64,000 bases of DNA from Devosia epidermidihirudinis (lineage in GTDB: Bacteria > Pseudomonadota > Alphaproteobacteria > Rhizobiales > Devosiaceae): positions 558,001-622,000 of the forward strand of contig NZ_LANJ01000016.1 of NCBI RefSeq assembly GCF_000971295.1, in the 5' to 3' direction. Positions 57,237 through 64,000 of this stretch are shown one piece after another. The translations under genes and the position numbers were made by a program. Below the pieces are notes generated by a model. The model was given only the letters and a program-made list of their open reading frames with translations. It was not told the origin of the DNA and ran no database searches. Each line of letters starts with the position of its first letter. Positions within the stretch are counted from its first letter, which is position 1.

Positions 57237-58541
57237 ATGCGTTTAGCCGTTCTTGCCGCCGTCCTGCTTGTCACCACGCCAACTCTGGCCGTCGAGGCGG
57301 TGACCTACAAGGGCACGCTGGGTAATCTTGAAATTCTGGCTGAATTGGCGTCGCCGGCACGCGGCAGCCTAGTTGGGCGCTACAGCTACCTCAACAAGGG
57401 CGGCGACATTCCGCTCGATCTGCTGGAGGGCGCCAATGGCGAAATCCGCATGGCCGAGGAAGCGCCGTGTACAGTGACCACCTGCGTTGCCGACAGCAAT
57501 GGCGACGTCACCGACAAGCCGATTGGCGCAACCTGGACGCTGACCCAGTCACGCGATGGCGCAACGCTCACCGGCACCTGGCAGGGCGCGGGCAAGGACG
57601 GCAAGTCATTCCCGATCAAGCTGGAACGCATAGGTGATCGCGAGCTGCCTGAAGGCACTGTGCTGACGCCCTATGGCATCTATGACAGTATCTCCATGCT
57701 GACCTATGACGGCGACGAGATCTTTGCGCCCCATACTGCGCCCTATGATTTCGCCAAATCGGAAGTGGTGATGGATGCTGGACCTGAGGAGACGCTGGAG
57801 GGTTCCACCTTCCGCTATGTCACCGATCCGCGCACCAAATTCGCCTTCCCGCGCGTGCTGGAACTGGCCGATGGTTCGTCGACAAAGATGATCAATGAGG
57901 CGCTGGAACGCCGCCATGCGCAGCTGAACTATTCTGCCTTTGACTGTCTGGCGCAGGCCTATGCCGGGTTTGGCGCCAACCAGAATACCGCGGGCATGGA
58001 AACCGGCACGCTGGGCGGCTGGGATGAAGAGAGCGTCGTACTGGGCTATCTATCCCCGACCGTGATCAACTGGACCGAGTCCGGCAGCACCTATTGCACG
58101 GGGGCCCATCCCGACAATCACAGCTACACCACCATTCTGGACGTGGAGACCGGCGAAGCTCTGCCACTGGCCAAGGTGTTCAAGGATTGGGTTGCTACCG
58201 GCAGCATGGACGATTACGGCGCCGAGGTGGATCAGTCCGTCGCGATCGACAATCCCAGCCGGTATTTCTGGGCCGCAGACAAGGCGCTGGTCGACTATGT
58301 CATCGCCAATCGCACGCCGGCCGAAGACAGCGAATATGAAGAACAGTGCGGTATCGACGAGCTGATCGCCAGCAATCTTGGCATGCGCTTTGCCCCCGGC
58401 GATCAGGTGGTGTTCTCGCTCGATGGACTGCCCTTCGTCAGCTTCGCCTGCACCATGGATCTGCTGACCGTCAAACTCGCTGCGATCCCCCAGTTGCTGG
58501 CACCAACGGCCAGTGAGTACTTCCCTGACCTCAAGCCGTAA
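57237..58541 (+). CDS. Secreted protein, DUF3298-like C-terminus
   Basis: 434 residues with a signal peptide (MRLAVLAAVLLVTTPTLAVE). The N-terminal half repeats a beta-rich pattern (TYKGTLGNLEILAELA, TWTLTQSRDGATLTGTWQGA). The C-terminal part ('YCTGAHPDNHSYTTILDVET', 'VFSLDGLPFVSF') resembles the DUF3298/DUF4163 fold with the 'GAHP' motif, of unknown function. Several Cys pairs may form disulfides in the periplasm. The sequence has no known catalytic motif. It stands alone in its transcription unit. Confidence 0.75.
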   Translation: MRLAVLAAVLLVTTPTLAVEAVTYKGTLGNLEILAELASPARGSLVGRYSYLNKGGDIPLDLLEGANGEIRMAEEAPCTVTTCVADSNGDVTDKPIGATWTLTQSRDGATLTGTWQGAGKDGKSFPIKLERIGDRELPEGTVLTPYGIYDSISMLTYDGDEIFAPHTAPYDFAKSEVVMDAGPEETLEGSTFRYVTDPRTKFAFPRVLELADGSSTKMINEALERRHAQLNYSAFDCLAQAYAGFGANQNTAGMETGTLGGWDEESVVLGYLSPTVINWTESGSTYCTGAHPDNHSYTTILDVETGEALPLAKVFKDWVATGSMDDYGAEVDQSVAIDNPSRYFWAADKALVDYVIANRTPAEDSEYEEQCGIDELIASNLGMRFAPGDQVVFSLDGLPFVSFACTMDLLTVKLAAIPQLLAPTASEYFPDLKP

Positions 58542-58551
58542 CTGACCCATT

Positions 58552-58581
58552 GAGCGGTTGCCCCGGCAGGGGTGACCGCTC
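58552..58581. terminator. Strong hairpin after the secreted-protein gene
   Basis: GAGCGGT and ACCGCTC enclose a second stem CCCC/GGGG. There is no clear T-run, so termination strength is uncertain. Confidence 0.6.
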
Positions 58582-58682
58582 GTTGCGCACCAGCCAGCGG
58601 CTCCCGGCACCCCCTCATGCCGTATCCGTTCTAGTCCGACTGCCGCGACAAGCGCACAAGTCGCGGGACAACGGAGCGAGCA

Positions 58683-59426
58683 ATGAGCGTCTGGATTGGT
58701 GCAGTGATGGTGGGGGCGGTGTTCTTCACCTCAACACTGTCGGGCATTTTCGGCATGGCGGGCGGGTTGATCCTGCTGGCCATTCTGCTGTCCATCATGC
58801 CGGTAGGTACGGCCATTGCCGTGCAGGGCGCCATCCAGATCATTTCCAATGGGTCGCGCGCCTTCCTGTCCCGCGCCTTTATCGACTGGCGCGTGCTGGG
58901 CACGATTTGCCTCGGTCTCCTGACCGCCGGCATTCTGTTGTTCATCCTGCGGTACACGCCATCGCTGGCCACTGTCTGTATCGTCATTGGCCTGATGCCG
59001 ATCCTGGTCTGGATTCCGCGCGATTGGCTGGCACTCGACGCCAGTAAGCCCCTCCATGCTTTCATCTGCGGCTTTGTCGGCGGCGGCCTCAATCTGGCGG
59101 TGGGGGTGTCGGGGCCAACCATCGACATTTTCTTTATCCGTACGCCAATGGATCGTCGCAAGATCGTTGCCACCAAGGCGGCCACGCAGGTCATCTCGCA
59201 TGGCGCCAAGGTGGTGTTTTACTGGAACGCCACTATGGTTCTGACCCCTGGCGAATGGATCGCCGTGCTGATAGCCGCGCCCTTCGCCATTGGCGGCGCC
59301 AATGTCGGGTTCTGGGTGCTACAGCGCCTCAGTGACGCCAATTTCAAGCGCTGGACGCGTTGGATCGTTACCGCTGTGGGGATTTTCTATATGTCGCGCG
59401 GCATTTCCTTGGCTTTCGGCGCTTGA
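58683..59426 (+). CDS. TauE/SafE (TSUP) family permease
   Basis: 247 residues, about eight helices. The first half has 'SGIFGMAGGLILLAILLSIM' and the second 'GVSGPTIDIFFIR', both known TSUP half-motifs. The family moves sulfonates, sulfite, thiosulfate or other small anions, often outward. It is immediately followed by a LysR regulator, which may control it. Substrate unknown. Confidence 0.88.
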   Translation: MSVWIGAVMVGAVFFTSTLSGIFGMAGGLILLAILLSIMPVGTAIAVQGAIQIISNGSRAFLSRAFIDWRVLGTICLGLLTAGILLFILRYTPSLATVCIVIGLMPILVWIPRDWLALDASKPLHAFICGFVGGGLNLAVGVSGPTIDIFFIRTPMDRRKIVATKAATQVISHGAKVVFYWNATMVLTPGEWIAVLIAAPFAIGGANVGFWVLQRLSDANFKRWTRWIVTAVGIFYMSRGISLAFGA

Positions 59427-59458
59427 TGGCTATTGTGCCGATCATCTGGGGAGATGAC

Positions 59459-60370
59459 ATGGCACCGTTCGATAGCGTCACCGCACGCCTGATTTTGCTG
59501 TTGGCAGAGACCGGCTCTATTGGCCGCGCCGCGGAGCGAGAGGGCATAGCCTCATCCGCCGTCAGCCGCCGCGTGTCAGACCTTGAGAGCCGGTTGGGTG
59601 TGGTGCTGTTTGATCGCTCGGCGCAGGGCGTCAAGCTGACCACGGCGGGACAGGCCTATGCCGAAGGCTGCCGGGCGGTGTTGCGCTCGATTGCCGATCT
59701 CGACGCGGTCATGGCGGAGTTCGGTTCGGGCCAGCGCGGCAGTCTTCGTCTCGCCTGCACCAGCTCGGCCCTGACAGGTCGCCTGCCTGAGTTGTTGGCG
59801 AAATATGCGGCCGCCCATCCCGGTATTGTGCTCGATATTCAGGAAATGGGCGCGGCCAAGGGGCTGGTGGCGCTGGACGAGGGCAGGGCGGATATCGCTA
59901 TTGTCTCGGACAATTACGACTTCACCCGTTTTGAAGTGCGTCCCTTCGAGGATGATCGCGTCTGGGTGCTCGCGCCGCCCGATCATCCGCTCGCGGCCAG
60001 CATTCAGCCGCGCAAGGATATTCTCTTCGAGACGGTTATCGACCACGCCATCGTTGGCATCCACCACGCCGGATCGCTGGATCGCCTGGTGGGCGATGCG
60101 GCCAAGAAAGCGGGAAAGCCGCTGATTGAAAATGTGCGCGTTGAAAGTTTTCCCGCGCTGGTGCGGATGGTCGAGGCGGATTTCGGCGTCGGCTTCCTGC
60201 GCTCGACCAGCCTCCATTTGCTCGCGGGAACTGACCTCGTCTGCGCCCCGCTGGCCGAGCCCTGGGCCCTGCGCCAATTGCTCGTCGCCCGCCGCAAGTC
60301 GAGCCCGCTTTCGGCGGCGATGAAAAGCTTTATCGCGCTTTGCAACGACACCTATTCGCCGTCGGTGTAA
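59459..60370 (+). CDS. LysR-family transcriptional regulator
   Basis: 303 residues from the ATG after GGGGAGA; an upstream ATG at 59426 is also open and overlaps the TSUP stop. The single winged helix 'LLAETGSIGRAAEREGIASS' with 'SRRVSDLESRLGVVLFDRSA' is followed by the effector domain (residues 90-300, 'GSLRLACTSSALTGRLPELL'). The close spacing suggests it regulates the TSUP permease. The inducer is unknown. Confidence 0.9.
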   Translation: MAPFDSVTARLILLLAETGSIGRAAEREGIASSAVSRRVSDLESRLGVVLFDRSAQGVKLTTAGQAYAEGCRAVLRSIADLDAVMAEFGSGQRGSLRLACTSSALTGRLPELLAKYAAAHPGIVLDIQEMGAAKGLVALDEGRADIAIVSDNYDFTRFEVRPFEDDRVWVLAPPDHPLAASIQPRKDILFETVIDHAIVGIHHAGSLDRLVGDAAKKAGKPLIENVRVESFPALVRMVEADFGVGFLRSTSLHLLAGTDLVCAPLAEPWALRQLLVARRKSSPLSAAMKSFIALCNDTYSPSV

Positions 60371-60445
60371 CCGCGGTGGGCGGGAACGTATCGCCGCGAC
60401 ATTTCGGCTCTTCCGTCAGTCCGCTGCCCGTCCTATGAGAGTGCC

Positions 60446-60829
60446 ATGCACCAGTCACGTAGCATAGCGCGAGAGATCGGGACGGCTTTTGCCGTGCTGG
60501 CTATCTATCTGCTGACCATTCTGGCGCCGATGCATCAGGCGCGCGCCAGCCAGCTCGACTTTGCAGCGCTGGGCTACCAAACCGAACAAACCGGTTGGGT
60601 GCTGTGTAATCCGGCAAACACCGGCGAGCAGGATCGCGACGTTCTCGTCGCCAAGTGTCCCGCAGCCGGTATTGGCAAAAACGATGTTCTGGCGCCCAGC
60701 ACGCTGGCATTGCCGGTTCACGTACCGCTGGCATCGCTTGCGGCACCATTGCCTGCCTATGTTGCGGTGTTTGATCCGGCGCCTGCCGCGCCACCCAATG
60801 GGTCGCGCGCACCCCCGGCACAGGTCTGA
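60446..60829 (+). CDS. DUF2946-like small membrane/periplasmic protein
   Basis: 127 residues with one hydrophobic helix (about 12-29, 'TAFAVLAIYLLTILAPMHQA') acting as signal or anchor, then a Pro/Ala-rich periplasmic part with two Cys ('WVLCNPANTG', 'LVAKCPAAG'). Such proteins occur ahead of copper chaperone genes in alphaproteobacteria. It is 53 bp before the PCuAC gene, so a role in copper delivery is likely by context, not by motif. Confidence 0.7.
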   Translation: MHQSRSIAREIGTAFAVLAIYLLTILAPMHQARASQLDFAALGYQTEQTGWVLCNPANTGEQDRDVLVAKCPAAGIGKNDVLAPSTLALPVHVPLASLAAPLPAYVAVFDPAPAAPPNGSRAPPAQV

Positions 60830-60882
60830 TCTGCCGCCCGTTCTCGGGCCAATCCAGTTCACGTCTATCCGGAAGTCTAATC

Positions 60883-61371
60883 ATGATCCGTTTTGCCCGC
60901 GCCGCCGCCCTGGCCGCCATTCTGCTCGTCACCCCAGCCTTCGCCCATGATGGCGTTGTTCACCTGGGCGATATCAACATCTCCAAGCCGTTCAGTCGCG
61001 CGACCCTGCCCAATGCTCCCGTTGGCGGTGGCTTTTTGACCATCGAAAACACCGGCGCCGAGGCCGATACACTGGTGTCCGTGAAAGCCGTCGAAGATGT
61101 GTCTGGCGATGTGCAGATCCACACTATGGCCATGGAAGGCGACGTCATGAAGATGCGTCAGCTGGCCGATGGCATCGAGATCCCGGCTGGTGAAACCGTG
61201 GTGCTGGCGCCCGGCGGCGCGCACATCATGTTCATGGGGCTCAAGCAGCGCTTTGTTGAAGGCGAAACCGTCAAGGTTACGCTGACTTTTGCCAAGGCCG
61301 GTTCGGTCGAGGTCGACTTGCCAGTTCTCGGCGCCGCCGCCGATGGCGCAGCCTCGCACGAAGGACACTAA
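60883..61371 (+). CDS. Periplasmic copper chaperone PCuAC
   Basis: 162 residues. The signal peptide ends near 'AFAHD'. The copper site follows the H-x10-M pattern with His80 and Met91, then His114 and Met116 ('GGAHIMFMGL'), close to the family spacing H-M-x21-H-x-M. The C-terminus has extra His (SHEGH) that may also bind copper. It passes Cu(I) to the CuA site of cytochrome oxidase with SCO. It starts 53 bp after the DUF2946-like gene and is followed by SCO after 3 bp. Confidence 0.93.
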   Translation: MIRFARAAALAAILLVTPAFAHDGVVHLGDINISKPFSRATLPNAPVGGGFLTIENTGAEADTLVSVKAVEDVSGDVQIHTMAMEGDVMKMRQLADGIEIPAGETVVLAPGGAHIMFMGLKQRFVEGETVKVTLTFAKAGSVEVDLPVLGAAADGAASHEGH

Positions 61372-61374
61372 GCC

Positions 61375-61965
61375 ATGAATATCAAGACGGTTCGCATCTG
61401 GCTTTGGGTTGCTGTCGGCGTGCTCGCCATCACGGCGGGTGCAGGGGCTTTCTTCCTGCGGCCGCAACAGGCTGCATCCGGCTTTGGCGTCGGCACTTAC
61501 GCGCTGGTTGATCAGCACGGCAATGCGGTCGATCAGACCATGTTCCAGGGTCACCCCTCGGCCCTGTTCTTTGGCTTCACCCATTGCCCCGAAGTGTGCC
61601 CGACCACGATGGCCGAAATGGCTGGCTGGTATGAGTCGCTCGGCGATGAAGCCAAGACCCTCAAGGCCTATTTCGTCACCATCGACCCCGAGCGCGATAC
61701 GCCTGCTGTCCTCGGCGATTATGTCAGCTGGATCAGCGATCGCATCACCGGCATTTCCGGCTCGCCCGAAGAAATCGCCAAGATCGCCAAGGCCTGGGGC
61801 GTCTATTATGCCCAGGTGCCGCTGGATGATGGCGGTTACACCATGGACCACACGGCCTCGGTGTTCCTGATCGACTCCAAGGGCGATTTCCAGGGCACCA
61901 TCGCCTATCGCGAAGACAACAAGACGGCCCTCGGCAAGCTGCGTAATCTCATCGCCAAATCTTAA
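61375..61965 (+). CDS. SCO1/SenC family copper protein
   Basis: 196 residues with an N-terminal membrane anchor (VRIWLWVAVGVLAITAGAGA). The thioredoxin-like domain carries the C-x3-C copper site Cys71 and Cys75 ('THCPEVCPTT') and the third ligand His159 ('TMDHTASVF'). SCO proteins reduce and metallate CuA. Just 3 bp after the PCuAC gene. Confidence 0.95.
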   Translation: MNIKTVRIWLWVAVGVLAITAGAGAFFLRPQQAASGFGVGTYALVDQHGNAVDQTMFQGHPSALFFGFTHCPEVCPTTMAEMAGWYESLGDEAKTLKAYFVTIDPERDTPAVLGDYVSWISDRITGISGSPEEIAKIAKAWGVYYAQVPLDDGGYTMDHTASVFLIDSKGDFQGTIAYREDNKTALGKLRNLIAKS

Positions 61966-62007
61966 CTCTGCGATCCGGGTCGGCTTTGGTCGGCCCGGTC
62001 AACCCTA

Positions 62008-62030
62008 AAGATGATCAGATTCGTCATCTT
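62008..62030. promoter_or_regulatory. Candidate RirA iron-responsive operator (IRO)
   Basis: AAGATGA and TCATCTT are exact complements 9 bases apart, so the core reads TGA-N9-TCA, the known IRO form for the rhizobial iron regulator RirA. It is about 96 bp upstream of the siderophore binding-protein start. Confidence 0.6.
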
Positions 62031-62126
62031 AACTTTTGACTCTCTGGTTTCTGGTCGGTACGAAATCCGGACACGCGCCCTCACCATAAGGCGCCTCCCC
62101 TTTCGCGATACCGGATTGGAAGCCCC

Positions 62127-63053
62127 GTGCACACATTCACCCGTACTCCCGCTCTTGTCGCTGCGCTCGTCGCTGGCGCCATGTCCATGACCGCTCTGGC
62201 CGCTGTGGCACAGGAAAAGGTCATCACCCACCCACAGGGCGAGACCACCATATCGGGCGTGCCCTCGAAGGTTCTGACCTCTGATTGGGCAACCTTTGAC
62301 AATCTGCATGCTCTCGGCGTGCCTGTTGCTGGCGTGCCTGCATCGAACGCACCAAGCTATCTGAGCGGTTTCGTCGATGCGGATGCCCTGCAGATCGGCT
62401 CGCTGTTCGAGCCTGATTTCGAAGGCATTGCCGCTTCCGAATCCGACATTTATTTCGTCGCCGCACGCTCGGCCAAGGCCTATGAAACCGCCAAGGACAT
62501 CCTGCCAACGGTCGACCTGTCGATCAGCAATGGCGCGATTATCGAAGGCGTTGAAGCCAATATCACCAAGCTCGGCGATATCTTCGGCCTCGAAGCTAAG
62601 GCCAAGGAACTCAACGACGCGCTCAATGCCAAGGTCGCAGAGGTCAAAGCCGCAGCCGAAGGCAAGGGCAATGCGCTCGTGCTGGTGACCAATGCGGGCA
62701 ATATCGGCGTCTATGGCCCCGATTCCCGCGTGTCCTGGATCTACAATGAAGTCGGTATCGAATCCGCTATGCCGAAGGTCGTCGATGGCGACCATGGTGG
62801 CGACACCGTCTCGTTCGAGTTCATCCTCGAAACCAATCCTGATTGGCTGTTCGTTGTCGATCGCGATGCCGGCACCGGTGAAACCGCTGGCGCTGCAGCA
62901 GCCCTGCTCGACAACGAGCTGGTCAACCAGACCAAGGCTGCCAAGGAAGGCCACATCGTCTACCTCGATCCACAGGCCGCTTACATCACCATGCACGGCT
63001 ATTCCGGCGTGATGCTGCTTCTCGATCAGGTTTTGGCTGGCCTCAACAGCTAA
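62127..63053 (+). CDS. Siderophore ABC transporter substrate-binding protein (FatB/CeuE-like)
   Basis: 308 residues with a signal peptide ('ALVAALVAGAMSMTALAAVA' then Q). The mature protein begins 'KVITHPQGETTISGVPSKVL', and 'NLHALGVPVAGVP' and 'DIYFVAARSAKAYETAKDIL' fit the iron(III)-siderophore (class III) binding proteins, near the catechol binders CeuE and FatB. GTG start at 62127. It is the first gene of an iron importer that continues with the permease. RirA control is suggested by the IRO before it. Confidence 0.9.
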   Translation: MHTFTRTPALVAALVAGAMSMTALAAVAQEKVITHPQGETTISGVPSKVLTSDWATFDNLHALGVPVAGVPASNAPSYLSGFVDADALQIGSLFEPDFEGIAASESDIYFVAARSAKAYETAKDILPTVDLSISNGAIIEGVEANITKLGDIFGLEAKAKELNDALNAKVAEVKAAAEGKGNALVLVTNAGNIGVYGPDSRVSWIYNEVGIESAMPKVVDGDHGGDTVSFEFILETNPDWLFVVDRDAGTGETAGAAAALLDNELVNQTKAAKEGHIVYLDPQAAYITMHGYSGVMLLLDQVLAGLNS

Positions 63054-63081
63054 GTCTCAAGGGCGCTCTGCGCCGCGCCAG

Positions 63082-63116
63082 ACCCGGCGGCCGCAAGGCT
63101 GGCCGGGTTTGGCTGT
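63082..63116 (+). terminator. Hairpin between binding-protein and permease genes
   Basis: ACCCGGC pairs with GCCGGGT, with an inner CC-gcaa-GG part, followed by scattered T (TTTGGCTGTTTT). It may reduce expression of the membrane subunits relative to the binding protein. Confidence 0.55.
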
Positions 63117-63142
63117 TTTATTGAACGCGAGGTAATCGACCC

Positions 63143-64000
63143 GTGCGCTGGCTGCTTTTGGCATTCGTGGTGACGCTCATTCTGGCGGTGATCAGCCTGT
63201 TTGTGGGCGTCAGTGACGTGTCGATCGGCGCACTGCTGTCTTCGAGCGCTGAAGATCGGCCGATGCAGGTGCTCCTGATTAGCCGCATTCCGCGCACGCT
63301 CGCCATCGTGCTGTCCGGCGCGTCGATGGCCATTGCCGGCCTCGTGATGCAGATGGTGGTGCGCAACCGCTTCGTCGAACCCTCGACGGCGGGCACCACG
63401 GAATCGGCAAGCCTCGGTTTTCTCGTCATTACGCTACTGGCCCCCGGCTGGCCGCTGATCGGCAAGATGGGCGTTGCGGCTGTCTTCGCCATGGCCGGTA
63501 CGGCGCTGTTCCTGCGCATCCTGCGCGCGGTGCCGCTGCGCGATGTGATGCTGGTGCCGTTGGTCGGCATCATGCTGGGCGGTATTATCGGCGCCATCAC
63601 CACCTTCTTTGCCTATCGCTTTGGACTTCTGGCGTCGCTGCTGGCCTGGAACATGGGCGACTTCTCCGGCATCATGCGTGGGCGCTATGAACTGCTGTGG
63701 ATTGGCCTCGCCTGTGCGGTCGTTGCCTATATCGCCGCCGATCGCTTCACTGTTGCCGGCATGGGCCGAGACTTCACCACCAATCTGGGCCTAAACTATC
63801 AGCGCGTCATGGTGCTGGGGCTGGTCATCGTTTCGGTGGTGAGCGCGGTGGTGCTGGTCTCGGTTGGCTCGATCCCGTTCCTCGGCCTGATTGTGCCCAA
63901 TGTCGTCAGCCTCATGGTGGGCGACAACATGCGCCGAACCGTCCCCTGGGTGGCCATTTCTGGCGCAGGCTTTGTCCTGGCCTGCGATATTCTGGGTCGC
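63143..64000 (+). CDS. Siderophore ABC transporter permease, FecCD family (partial, 3' end outside window)
   Basis: The frame from a GTG at 63143 runs open to the window edge, 286 codons of about 310-330 expected. It starts 'RWLLLAFVVTLILAVISLFV', and the motifs 'RIPRTLAIVLSGASMAIAGL', 'RNRFVEPSTAGTTESASLG' and 'GSIPFLGLIVPNVVS' are classical for the FecCD/BtuC permeases, close to FatD/CeuB. With the binding protein it would import an iron siderophore; a second permease and ATPase should follow outside the window. Confidence 0.92.
   Translation, partial: MRWLLLAFVVTLILAVISLFVGVSDVSIGALLSSSAEDRPMQVLLISRIPRTLAIVLSGASMAIAGLVMQMVVRNRFVEPSTAGTTESASLGFLVITLLAPGWPLIGKMGVAAVFAMAGTALFLRILRAVPLRDVMLVPLVGIMLGGIIGAITTFFAYRFGLLASLLAWNMGDFSGIMRGRYELLWIGLACAVVAYIAADRFTVAGMGRDFTTNLGLNYQRVMVLGLVIVSVVSAVVLVSVGSIPFLGLIVPNVVSLMVGDNMRRTVPWVAISGAGFVLACDILGR

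Overview
The window looks like chromosomal DNA of an alphaproteobacterium of the order Hyphomicrobiales, and gene content and repeats would fit Devosia or a close relative. The pointers are: dense, GC-rich operons with many start/stop overlaps; intergenic palindromes of the 'tcccgcgaaagcggga' and 'ccggcctgagccgg' types common in that order; a TGA-N9-TCA site of the RirA type before a siderophore transport gene; and many solute-binding-protein transporters with GntR-free, RpiR/IclR/LysR/MarR-type control. The genus is an inference. No rRNA, tRNA, CRISPR array, insertion sequence, phage gene or origin was seen.

Layout. 1-4515: end of an MFS transporter with its MarR regulator, two matching operators, a secreted polysaccharide deacetylase, a small coiled-coil protein, an SDR and an MDR reductase. 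4781-10446: a four-gene catabolic operon (cyclic amidohydrolase, M20 carbamoylase, DUF917 protein, urocanase paralogue) that reads like a hydantoin or thiohydantoin-propionate pathway ending in glutamate, as in ergothioneine breakdown. 10447-10958: stacked intergenic palindromes. 10959-20326: VOC protein, a LysR regulator with two helix-turn-helix domains, an MFS exporter and a complete Dpp-type ABC importer. A near-identical 21-bp element lies before the catabolic operon and the importer, with a weaker copy before the MFS gene, which suggests one regulon of uptake plus degradation.

20418-25691: an ABC importer without an ATPase gene, an MBL-fold hydrolase, a divergent IclR regulator and an inositol-monophosphatase-like enzyme. 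25686-29135: FetAB-type iron exporter, RpiR regulator and a lone iron-type binding protein. 29488-32433: two small envelope proteins beside an OmpR/histidine-kinase pair. 32440-35695: NTF2-like protein, MFS transporter and M81 hydrolase. 36109-44489: amino-sugar oligosaccharide operon (Gfo/Idh enzyme, two permeases, binding protein, UgpC-type ATPase, RpiR regulator, GH20 hexosaminidase). 44676-48560: a divergent M81 hydrolase and a RidA-SDR-DSD1 operon.

48594-64000: mostly housekeeping and envelope genes: GNAT, alkyladenine glycosylase, a 60-residue protein, RecQ, a DUF1624 acyltransferase-like membrane protein with a Cys-rich tail, a heterodimeric ABC exporter, a secreted protein, a TSUP permease, a LysR regulator, a copper-delivery trio (DUF2946-like, PCuAC, SCO) for cytochrome oxidase, and the start of a siderophore ABC importer cut by the window edge.
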